Shown here in pieces: positions 1 to 7,000 of a DNA stretch of 7,590 bases (its first letter is position 1; every line of letters starts with the position of its first letter). Under the pieces are notes generated by a model, which made no database searches, had not been told where the DNA came from, and saw nothing but the letters and a program-made list of their open reading frames with translations. Both the position numbers and the translations under genes were made by a program. Source of the stretch: an uncultured Collinsella sp. (GTDB taxonomy: Bacteria; Actinomycetota; Coriobacteriia; Coriobacteriales; Coriobacteriaceae); contig CAUGJN010000090.1 of NCBI GenBank assembly GCA_959599635.1, forward strand, positions 1 through 7,590, in the 5' to 3' direction.

Positions 1-151
1 GCTTTGTTGGGAGGGCTGCTTTTATGCGGCTCTTTCTTTGTTTTTGGGTATATTTGTTTCTGTTGAACTATTCTTGCGGCTGGGCGCGCTTGCGACCAAG
101 AACGCTTTTTTGTAGCCGTCTCGGCTCGTTATTGAGAGGAGACTAACTTTT
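1..151. other. T-rich leader upstream of fmt, no supported gene
   Basis: I see no convincing coding sequence here. Frame 1 stays open to a TGA at 64-66 and reads as a hydrophobic Leu/Gly/Phe/Cys stretch. It could be the tail of an upstream membrane protein, but T-rich DNA gives such residues anyway. A TATATT at 49-54 resembles a -10 box but has no good -35. TTCTTG (71-76) and CAAGAA (97-102) can pair, and a run of six T follows at 106-111. That resembles a weak terminator for an upstream gene or a leader structure of fmt. The fmt ribosome binding site lies at 134-141. Confidence 0.4.
134..141 (+). promoter_or_regulatory. fmt ribosome binding site
   Basis: GAGAGGAG is a strong Shine-Dalgarno match. 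It ends 10 bases before the ATG at 152, slightly long spacing but still functional. It supports that ATG, which also begins the family's conserved N-terminus. Confidence 0.8.
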
Positions 152-1072
152 ATGCGTATTGTGTTTATGGGTACGCCTGATTTTGCTGTGCCTTCGCTGA
201 CTTCGCTTGTTGAGGCTGGGAATGAGATTGCGCTCGTAATTACTCGTCCCGATGCTGTTCGTGGGCGTGGTAAGAAGCTGGAGCCGTCTCCTGTTAAGGC
301 TAAGGCGCTCGAGCTTGGTCTGCCTGTTGTTGAGGCTAATCGTATGACGCCTGAGGTTGTTGAGGTGCTCCAGGCTGCCCAGGCTGATATTTTCTGTGTG
401 GCTGCCTATGGTTGCATTTTGCCCGATGAGGTGCTGCATATGGCGCCGCTTGGTATTGTGAATGTTCATGCGTCCTTGCTGCCTCGTTGGCGTGGGGCTG
501 CTCCTATTCAGCGTGCCATTCTTGCTGGTGATGAGGTTGCTGGCGTTTCCATTATGCGCATTGGGCATGGCGTGGATACCGGCGCTTATTGCGCCCAGGC
601 GTCTACGTCGGTTTCAGGCAAGCATGCCGAGACACTGACTACCGAGCTTGGCGAGCTGGGCGGCAAACTGCTTGCCGATACACTTCCTTCTCTTGCCGAT
701 GGCACCGCCGTGTGGACTGAACAGGATGAGGCGCTCGTTACCCATGCTGCCAAGATCTCCAAGCAAGAGATGCGTCTGGATCCGCAAATGGCGGCGCTTG
801 ATTGCGTGCGTCATGTGCTGGCTTCGTCCGATACCGCGCCTGCTCGTTGCGTGATTGCCGGCAAGACCGTGCGTGTGCTCGATGCTGCGGCGGCTGATGT
901 GTTGCTTGGCGAGGGTCAGGTTCTCGTTAAGGCCAAGCGCGTTTACCTTGGCCTTTCCGATGGCTCGGTTGAGTTGCTTGAGGTTAAACCTGATGGCAAG
1001 CGTGCTATGGCCGCTTCTGCCTGGGCCGCCGGCCTGCAGTGCGCCGATCTTTCGTGGGGTGTTTTGTCATGA
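152..1072 (+). CDS. fmt: methionyl-tRNA formyltransferase
   Basis: This cytoplasmic enzyme transfers a formyl group from 10-formyltetrahydrofolate to Met-tRNA(fMet), giving the initiator tRNA for bacterial translation. The 306-aa length is normal (about 310). The N-terminal Rossmann-type domain (about 1-200) opens with MGTPDFAVPSL at residues 6-16. It carries the tRNA-contacting basic loop RPDAVRGRGKKLEPSPVK (32-49) and the formyl-transferase core NVHASLLPRWRGAAPIQ (104-120). Catalytic Asn104, His106 and Asp142 are all present and match the family's Asn-His-Asp triad. The C-terminal OB-like domain (about 205-306) is divergent and lacks the usual NPWPGA-type motif. The start at 152 is chosen for its ribosome binding site and N-terminal match. 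The stop overlaps the rsmB start as ATGA, so the two are probably co-transcribed and translationally coupled. Codons are rich in T-ending forms (GCT, CGT, GGT), unlike the right half of the window. Confidence 0.97.
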   Translation: MRIVFMGTPDFAVPSLTSLVEAGNEIALVITRPDAVRGRGKKLEPSPVKAKALELGLPVVEANRMTPEVVEVLQAAQADIFCVAAYGCILPDEVLHMAPLGIVNVHASLLPRWRGAAPIQRAILAGDEVAGVSIMRIGHGVDTGAYCAQASTSVSGKHAETLTTELGELGGKLLADTLPSLADGTAVWTEQDEALVTHAAKISKQEMRLDPQMAALDCVRHVLASSDTAPARCVIAGKTVRVLDAAAADVLLGEGQVLVKAKRVYLGLSDGSVELLEVKPDGKRAMAASAWAAGLQCADLSWGVLS

Positions 1073-2469
1073 GCAAGCTGTCTCCTGCGCGCAAGCTTGC
1101 GCTCGATGTGCTGATGGAGGCCGATCGCCGCGGCATGTATGCGCGCGACGTGCTGTCCTCTCGCGCATCGGCCAAGGCTATTGACCAGCGCGATTCCGCT
1201 TTTGCCGCCCGCTTGGCGCTGGGTGTGGCCGCCACGCAGGGTATTTTGGACGAGCTGCTCGATCAGTTTCTTGATAAGCCTAAAAAGGTTGCGCCGCGTG
1301 TTCGCATGGCGCTTCGTATATCGGCCTTCGAGATGCTCTACCTGCATACGCCGGGCCGTGTTGCCGTAAGTCAGGGTGTTGAACTGGTTCGTTGCGGTGC
1401 TAAGTCCGCCGCCGGCTTGGCCAATGCTGTACTGCATAAGGTTGCGGACAATGTTGAGGACTTTGCTACTGCGTCCGATGTGGATGAGTCTGAGCGACGC
1501 TTGGTTCGTCTGTCGCGCCTGATGGGTCTTCCGCGCTGGCTGTGCGCTCGCATTATGGCGTCGTTTGACACGCCAGAGGGTGCGCTTAACTTTGCCGGCA
1601 ATCTGGCCCCCGCGCCGCTGGCCCTGCATGAGAACGCTTTTGCTTCCAAGCCCGATCCGTATATCCTGCAGCTTGTCGCACCTGTCTTCCCGGGCTGCCA
1701 TACCCCGGTTGATGCCCAGGTTACCGTTGCTTCGGGTGCGTTTGAGCGTGCTGCCGCGGTGGCATCTGATCTCAACGCGCAACTTATCGCCACAGCTGCC
1801 ACGCGCCCTGGTAGCTGCCTTGAGATTGGTGCCGGTCGTGGCACCAAGACCTATGTGATGATGTGCCAGGCCAAGCGTACGGGCTATGAGCGTCAGCATA
1901 CGGCGCTCGATCTGCATGATCGCAAGTGCGATCTGAATCTCGCTCGCCTGCATAAGGCCGGTATTCAGGGCGTTCGTACGGTTTCTGGTGATGCTTGCGA
2001 GCTTGATGAGGTGCTCACATCGTTTGATGCCATGCTTGGCGAGCCGGTTAAGTTCGACACAGTCTTTATCGATGCGCCGTGCTCTGGCACCGGAACCATG
2101 CGTCGTCATCCCGAGATCCCGTGGCGCCTGACCGAAAAGGATGTGACGGTTGAGCTGCCCAAGCTGCAGCTGACGATGCTCAAGGAAGCCGCTGCGCGCG
2201 TGGCTGCCGGCGGCGAGCTCATCTATGCCACCTGCTCGGTCTTTGAAGAGGAGAACGCGCAGGTCGTGGATGCCTTCCTGGCTTCTCCCGAGGGTGCCGG
2301 CTTTACCGTGGCGCCGCTCTCTGAAGCGCAGATTCTGCAACTCCCCGAGTTCGATCAGGCCAAGAAGCTCGTATCCGTACGCCAGAACGATCGAGGCCTC
2401 TTCCAAAGCGTGCCGGTAAACGCCGATTCCTACGACGGCCACTTCTGCGCCAGGCTGGTCCACAAGTAA
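1069..2469 (+). CDS. rsmB: 16S rRNA (cytosine(967)-C(5))-methyltransferase RsmB
   Basis: RsmB uses S-adenosylmethionine to make m5C967 in 16S rRNA. The 466-aa protein starts at the ATG overlapping the fmt stop. A GTG 30 bases upstream (1039) is also in frame but would add ten residues with no family match. Residues 1 to about 135 form the helical NusB-like RNA-binding domain (family-typical ARKLALDVL near residue 7). A linker and the RsmB/NOL1 methyltransferase core follow. Motif I is LEIGAGRGTKT (251-261). Motif IV is DAPCSGTGTMRRHPEI with Cys338. Motif VI is YATCS with Cys389. This is the two-cysteine arrangement of RNA m5C methyltransferases: the motif VI Cys attacks C6 and the motif IV Cys helps release product. 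The last residues, ending in GHFCARLVHK, resemble the family's FYxA/FFxA-type C-terminus. fmt-rsmB is a common bacterial pair. RsmB is preferred over RsmF because of the NusB domain. Confidence 0.95.
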   Translation: MSKLSPARKLALDVLMEADRRGMYARDVLSSRASAKAIDQRDSAFAARLALGVAATQGILDELLDQFLDKPKKVAPRVRMALRISAFEMLYLHTPGRVAVSQGVELVRCGAKSAAGLANAVLHKVADNVEDFATASDVDESERRLVRLSRLMGLPRWLCARIMASFDTPEGALNFAGNLAPAPLALHENAFASKPDPYILQLVAPVFPGCHTPVDAQVTVASGAFERAAAVASDLNAQLIATAATRPGSCLEIGAGRGTKTYVMMCQAKRTGYERQHTALDLHDRKCDLNLARLHKAGIQGVRTVSGDACELDEVLTSFDAMLGEPVKFDTVFIDAPCSGTGTMRRHPEIPWRLTEKDVTVELPKLQLTMLKEAAARVAAGGELIYATCSVFEEENAQVVDAFLASPEGAGFTVAPLSEAQILQLPEFDQAKKLVSVRQNDRGLFQSVPVNADSYDGHFCARLVHK

Positions 2470-2476
2470 TTACTAC

Positions 2477-2541
2477 GTTGCGGTGAAATAGGGATTGAAT
2501 AGCGGCATCTACCCGCCAAAAAGTCCTTATTTCACCGCAAC
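2477..2541. repeat. 18-bp inverted repeat with 29-nt loop (REP/MITE-like)
   Basis: The left arm (2477-2494, GTTGCGGTGAAATAGGGA) and right arm (2524-2541, TCCTTATTTCACCGCAAC) pair over 18 positions. The only mismatch, G2491 against T2527, would be a G-U pair in RNA. Inside the 29-nt loop, GCGG (2502-2505) can pair with CCGC (2513-2516). The element starts 7 bases after the rsmB stop. The loop is long and the nearest T-run (2548-2552) is detached from the stem, so it is not a textbook terminator, though it may slow or end transcription or protect the mRNA 3' end. Its size and symmetry fit a dispersed palindromic element of the REP/MITE type. Copy number elsewhere is unknown. Confidence 0.75.
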
Positions 2542-2653
2542 TCAGGATTTTTCTGGGACGGGGATTAATAAATCGGGTATGAAAGCAAGCGGTTGGGTTC
2601 GGTAGGTTTCTAGTTGCATGAACCGCTCGCGGATTTAATATTTAGAGGTTAAA
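2542..2653. other. Intergenic sequence with repeat-like GGGACGGGGATTAAT and a 7-bp inverted repeat
   Basis: The stretch holds a short T-run and then TGGGACGGGGATTAATAAA starting at 2554. Its GC-rich core with an AT-rich tail looks like a dispersed intergenic motif. AGCGGTT (2588-2594) and AACCGCT (2621-2627) form a 7-bp inverted repeat with a 26-base spacer, possibly a weak hairpin or operator upstream of the membrane-protein gene. No clear promoter was found: TTGCAT (2614) with TAATAT (2636) would start transcription inside the ribosome binding site. Confidence 0.35.
2644..2648 (+). promoter_or_regulatory. Ribosome binding site of the AT-rich membrane-protein gene
   Basis: AGAGG lies 5 bases before the ATG at 2654. 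It fixes that start and shows the AT-rich reading frame is probably translated. Confidence 0.65.
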
Positions 2654-3595
2654 ATGACCGATCTTAACTATGACAAGATTGACAAACCTGAAGATAAAAC
2701 TCAGGGAAATGAAGAAGTTAAAAATTCTTCGATTAAAAAGCGTGTAATTATTGGTGCCGGTATTGTTGCTCTGCTTATTGCTGGTTGTGTCGTTGTTTAT
2801 GCTGGTTACAATTACAAACAAGCATGTAGTGAACATAATCAGCAGGTTGAAGTTTTGTATTCAAAGGCTAGCGATAGTGTTGTTTCCTTTAAAGCTGATC
2901 CTAGGCTACTAACATTTGAGCAACGTCTTGATACCATTAGAAATGCTCAAAACAATAAAGAGATGTTGAATAAAGAGATCTCTGATGACAAATTTAAGTA
3001 TTCTGATGGTACTTCCCCTGATTGGACGAAGTTGCTTAATAAATACGATTCCATCATTAAAGACTGCCGTAATGCTCAAAACAATGAGTGGAATACTTCT
3101 CTAGCTGACCATGTTAATTTTGATGTAAATACTACTGAAGATACCGACTCTCTCCAACAGCATATAAATGGCCTTAATGGCCTTCTTAATGATATTTCTA
3201 ATAAAGACAACCAGAAGCTTATTTTTGAAGATGCCAAAAAGGATTCTAAGAAGTTCATTGATCAAATCAATGAACAGATCAGTCGTTATCAAACTCGTAT
3301 TGATGATGTAAATAAGGCCAAGGCTGAAGATGAGGCTAAGGCTCTAGAGGAAGTAACAGCACAAGCTCAACAGCAGAGTTCTCAGCAGAACAATTATTCT
3401 AGCGGTAGTAACTACTCTGATAATTATTCTGGTGGATCTTCTAGCAGTATTTCTTCTTCCAATAATAGTGGTGGTAAGTATGTCATTCGTCAATTAGATC
3501 AATATGATGCAGCTGGTAACTATATCGGATCTACTCATTGGTATAGCGATGGTACTTGTGATGATCCTTATGCTGCCGGTATGGGCGGATTTTAA
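2654..3595 (+). CDS. Hypothetical single-pass membrane protein with helical ectodomain and Ser/Gly/Asn linker
   Basis: I do not recognise a family for this 313-aa protein. A charged N-terminus (1-30, ending SSIKKR) precedes one hydrophobic segment (about 31-52, VIIGAGIVALLIAGCVVVYA plus flank). This suggests a non-cleaved anchor with the C-terminus probably outside. Residues about 55-240 are polar and mostly helix-forming, possibly coiled coil near 185-240. RNAQNN occurs at 96-101 and again at 139-144. Residues about 238-274 are a Gln/Ser/Asn/Gly low-complexity linker. A short tail (275-313) follows, with the aromatic segment IGSTHWYSDGT and a Gly-rich end. There is no LPXTG or lipobox. Two 60-base lines I counted had 35% and 38% GC, against 60% for one rsmB line, which suggests transfer or relaxed composition. 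It stands alone between rsmB and convergent fmdB. A cell-envelope or surface role is only a guess. Confidence 0.85.
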   Translation: MTDLNYDKIDKPEDKTQGNEEVKNSSIKKRVIIGAGIVALLIAGCVVVYAGYNYKQACSEHNQQVEVLYSKASDSVVSFKADPRLLTFEQRLDTIRNAQNNKEMLNKEISDDKFKYSDGTSPDWTKLLNKYDSIIKDCRNAQNNEWNTSLADHVNFDVNTTEDTDSLQQHINGLNGLLNDISNKDNQKLIFEDAKKDSKKFIDQINEQISRYQTRIDDVNKAKAEDEAKALEEVTAQAQQQSSQQNNYSSGSNYSDNYSGGSSSSISSSNNSGGKYVIRQLDQYDAAGNYIGSTHWYSDGTCDDPYAAGMGGF

Positions 3596-3644
3596 AATAT
3601 ACTAATTTTTAAAAATAATTGTCGACCCATAGCGCAAAGAAATA

Positions 3645-3672
3645 GCCCCGCGATCGGTGTTGATCGCGGGGC
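3645..3672 (-). terminator. Rho-independent terminator of the FmdB gene
   Basis: GCCCCGCGATC (3645-3655) pairs perfectly with GATCGCGGGGC (3662-3672), giving an 11-bp GC-rich stem and a 6-nt loop. Read on the minus strand, the stem is followed by TATTTCTTT and lies 10 bases past the fmdB stop. The plus-strand side is only weakly T-rich (GTTGTTT), but the hairpin may also stop transcription arriving from the membrane-protein gene, whose stop is 49 bases away. Confidence 0.85.
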
Positions 3673-3682
3673 CGCGTTGTTT

Positions 3683-3919
3683 CTAGTGGCTGTGCGGGCA
3701 GTTGGCGCAGCAGCCACTCGTGGCGCTGGTGCTTGAGCCACCGCTGCGCTGGTCGGTGTTGTAGAAGCCGCTGCCCTCAAACTTGATGCCGCTAGCCGAG
3801 AACGTCTTGGCCGCCGGGGCACCGCAGCTCGGGCACACGACCTCTGGAGTCTCGGACATGGGATGCTCAACCTCAAACACGTTGCCGCAGCTCGAGCACT
3901 TGTAATCGTAGCGCGCCAT
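3683..3919 (-). CDS. FmdB-family zinc-ribbon protein
   Basis: This is a small cytoplasmic protein (78 aa) of the FmdB/CxxC_CxxC_SSSS family of putative regulatory zinc ribbons. It starts with the family signature MARYDYKCSSCG. Two CxxC knuckles, Cys8/Cys11 and Cys29/Cys32, are spaced to bind one zinc. The GSGFYNTD-type segment (49-56) is also family-typical. A Ser/Gly/Thr linker (59-69) leads to a Cys/His-rich tail, GCCANCPHSH, which could bind a second metal. The biochemical function of the family is not settled; the name comes from a gene near the formamidase operon of Methylophilus. AAGGAAG at 3924-3930 on the minus strand is a good ribosome binding site for the ATG. The gene lies 88 bases downstream of the GH13-GH77 gene, on the same strand, with a hairpin between them. 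It may be read partly from that gene or from its own promoter. Confidence 0.93.
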   Translation of the reverse strand: MARYDYKCSSCGNVFEVEHPMSETPEVVCPSCGAPAAKTFSASGIKFEGSGFYNTDQRSGGSSTSATSGCCANCPHSH

Positions 3920-3941
3920 AATACTTCCTTTTCAGCACAAA

Positions 3942-3963
3942 GCGGGCAGATTACTCTGCCCGC
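3942..3963 (-). terminator. Hairpin between the GH13-GH77 gene and fmdB
   Basis: GCGGGCAGA (3942-3950) pairs perfectly with TCTGCCCGC (3955-3963), a 9-bp stem with a 4-nt loop. On the minus strand it is followed only by TTTGTGCTG, a poor U-tract. It lies 44 bases beyond the GH13-GH77 stop and 22 bases before the fmdB start. It is probably the terminator of the large gene, possibly leaky. Little room is left for an fmdB promoter downstream, so any separate promoter must overlap or precede the hairpin. Confidence 0.6.
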
Positions 3964-4007
3964 AAAAATTCAAACGTCTGTAACTGTACCCTATATCGGG
4001 CGTTTTA

Positions 4008-7000
4008 TCACGCTTCGCCCCAGAATCTATGCGTGTTGCGCAGGAGCTGTGCGGTTTTGCCCTCAGCGGCCGCAACGTCGGCCTCGTCAGCCTGCCAGGT
4101 CCAGTTGCCCGTGGCCACGCCCGGTACGTTCATGCGCGCGTCGTCGCCCAGCCCCAGGACATCCTGCAGCGGCATCATCACCAGGGGAGCGTCGCTTGCC
4201 AGCGCGTCGCTCATCAGCTTGGCCGCCACCTCAACACCGCTTGGTTCATCGCCGCCCGCAAAGGAACGCGTGCTCCAACCGGCCAATGTCGACGTATCGT
4301 GCGTCGAGGTGTACAGGATCTTGCCCGGCGTGGGGTGCACGCCGTTGCGGACGTCGTAGTCGCTAAACTCCAGCACGTCCATGCCGGGAAAGCCGCAGGT
4401 CGAAGCCATGGCGCGAACGCCGGGCGTCAGGTAGCCCAGGTCCTCGGCAATAAAGTTGAGCGGCCCCAACTCGTCATAGGCGGTCTGGAAAAGGTCCTTG
4501 CCCGGGCCTGCCAGCCAACGCCCGTCGGCGCAGGCCTTACCTGCGGGAATGCTAAAGTAGCTGTGGAAGCCCAGGAAGTGATCCAGGCGCACGCGGTCGT
4601 AGAGCGAGAACGCACGACGTAGGCGATCCATCCACCAGCGGTAGCCGTTCTGCTTCATGTGGTCCCAGCGGAACGTCGGGTTGCCCCACACCTGGCCCTC
4701 GGGCGCAAAGTTGTCGGGCGGCGCACCGGAGATCTCGATTGCCTTACCGGTATCGGACAGCCAGAAGTTCTCGGGTTCGCTCCACGCATCTGCCGAATCG
4801 TCGGACACGTACATAGGAATATCGCCGATGACCTCGATGCCCTTCTTGTGCGCATAGTTCATAAGCTCGCACCAAGCCAGGTCAAAGTGGTACTGCATGT
4901 ACGCCTGAAGCTCGGCCTCGTCGTGGAAACGCTTGTCGTCAATCAAGTGCTCGTTGTAGCGCGCAACATCTGCCGGCCAATCGTGGCGCGATTCGCCCTC
5001 AAAGTACTTTTTGACGGCCATATAGACGCAGTACTTCTCGAGCCAATCGGCATTGCGATGTTTAAACGCGGTGTACAGCGGATCGGCATCCTCGCCGCCG
5101 TGGGCCTTCCAGGTCTCAAAGTCGGCGGCTAGCTCCTTGTGGCTTTCGGGCAGCAGGTCGATATTGCCTGCAAAGGCCGAAGGACCGGCGTAAGGGGAGC
5201 GAAAGAAGTCCGTCGGGTTGACAGGCAGGACCTGCCAGTAGCGCATGCCCATTGCGGCCAGATGGTCGATAAAACGACGCGTGGGCGCGCCGATCGTGCC
5301 GGGCTTACCGTCGTCGGTCGGCACCGATGTGATATGGCACACAACGCCCGCACCGTAATCGAGCGGCTCCTGCAGACGCTGCTCGTCGTGGTGATAGATG
5401 ATCGACGATCCCAGCGGATACAGGTCGAGCGTGACGGTGCCATTGTGAATCTCGCACTCGTGACCGCTAATCACATCGCTCGCACATTCGTCGAGCGCCG
5501 GAATCGTCACGCGGTGTGAATTGCGCAGGCTGCGGTTGATGATAACCGTAGCGGCCTCGCCATCCTTGCCCGTGCGGTTGTATGCCAGCACCTCGTCGTT
5601 GAGCGCGAAGGCCTTGATCTCGCCGTCGATCATAAACGGCAGTGCGCGGCGTACGGCGGAGGCGTTTTTGACAATAGCCAGCGTGTCGAAGTCGTGCAGT
5701 TGGTCCTTGGTCGGCAGGGTGCGGCGGTTACCCGGATCGGTAAGGCCCTCAAGGCCGTACTCGTCGCCATAGTAAATCGATGGCACACCGGGGAACGTCA
5801 TCTGCATGAGCGTTGCGAGCCAAAAACGGCTCTTGGCCAGGCCCATCGAGTTCTCGTCCAGACGCCATTTGCTGCGCTCGCACTCGGGCAGCTGCGACTC
5901 ATCGGGGCCGCCGCCGAGCACCGAGATAATGCGCGGACGGTCGTGGCTCGAAAGCAGATTAAGTGCGCAGGACAGGGCCTCACGGGGATAGTTCTCGCGC
6001 AGGGTTTCGATATCCTCGGCTGCCTGGTAGGCGTTCTTGTAGCCCATCAAAAAACCGATGACCATGTCGCGGAAGGGATAATCCATGGCCGAGTCCAGCT
6101 CGGAGCCTTGCAGATAGCGGCGCAGATGGCCGTAGCTGATCTTGTTGGAGGCGTCTTCCCAGACTTCGCCGAGCAACAGTGCATCAGGCTTCTCGGCGAG
6201 CACGGCCTTTTTGATCTCGGCCAGGAAGTCATCGGAAAGCTCGTCGGCCACGTCTAGGCGCCAGCCATGAGCGCCGGCACGTAGCCATTTACGGATCACG
6301 CCGTCCTTGCCCAGGAGCCGCTCGCGTACCAGCTCAGAGCTCTCATTGATGGCGGGCATATTGCCCACGCCCCACCAGCAGTCGTATGAGCCGTCCTCAT
6401 GGAAATAAAACGCATCGCGCCATGGAGAATCCTCGCTCTGCCACGCGCCCACGCCGGGGTAGTTGCCGTAGCGGTTGAAATAGATGGAGTCGTCACCCGT
6501 GTGGTTGAAGACGCCGTCCAGAATGATGGAGATGCCCAGCTTCTCGGCCGCCTGGCACAGCTCGGTAAAGTCCTGCTCGGTGCCTAGGATCGGGTCGATC
6601 TTGGTGTAGTCGGCCGTGTCGTAGCGGTGGTTGCTCGCGGCTTCAAAAATGGGGTTGAGGTAGATGGCTGTAAAGCCCAGCTCGGCGATGCGAGGCAGGT
6701 CTTCCTGGATGCCCTTGAGCGACCCGCCGTAGAAGTCCCAGGTTTTGATGGAGCCGTCTTCAGCGCGCTCGTACACGGGCGGCTCGTTCCAGTCCTCGAC
6801 CATGCGGCGCTGGATTCCGTTGCGTGGTTTTTCGACCTCGGCCAGCGTGCGCTCGCGCCAGTTTTCGTCGCGGGCATAGCGATCGGGGAAGATCTGGTAG
6901 ACCATGCCACGCTCGTACCACTCGGGACGCACTTCGCGGTGCTTATAGACGGTAATCTGGAAGGACGGCACCTCGGCGTAGTCGTAAGTTACGCCCTCGC

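Noticed and set aside
1039..1068. GTG start giving rsmB ten more residues
   Set aside because: The ATG at 1069 gives the usual ATGA coupling with fmt and a normal RsmB N-terminus; the added residues match nothing.
943..2463. 506-codon open frame antisense to rsmB
   Set aside because: It mirrors the real rsmB gene, has no recognisable motifs or good start signal, and its His/Arg/Asn-rich composition is that of an antisense shadow in GC-rich DNA.
2614..2641. TTGCAT-16-TAATAT promoter before the membrane-protein gene
   Set aside because: Transcription would start at about 2648, removing the AGAGG ribosome binding site used by the ATG at 2654.
3605..3616. ATTTTTAAAAAT perfect palindrome after the membrane-protein stop
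   Set aside because: A simple A/T palindrome with no loop is expected in AT-rich sequence and is a poor hairpin; the GC-rich stem at 3645-3672 is the better terminator.
3863..4366. Plus-strand open frame across fmdB, the gap and the GH77 end
   Set aside because: Its translation is Arg/Pro/Ala-rich and low in information, and it covers two real minus-strand genes.
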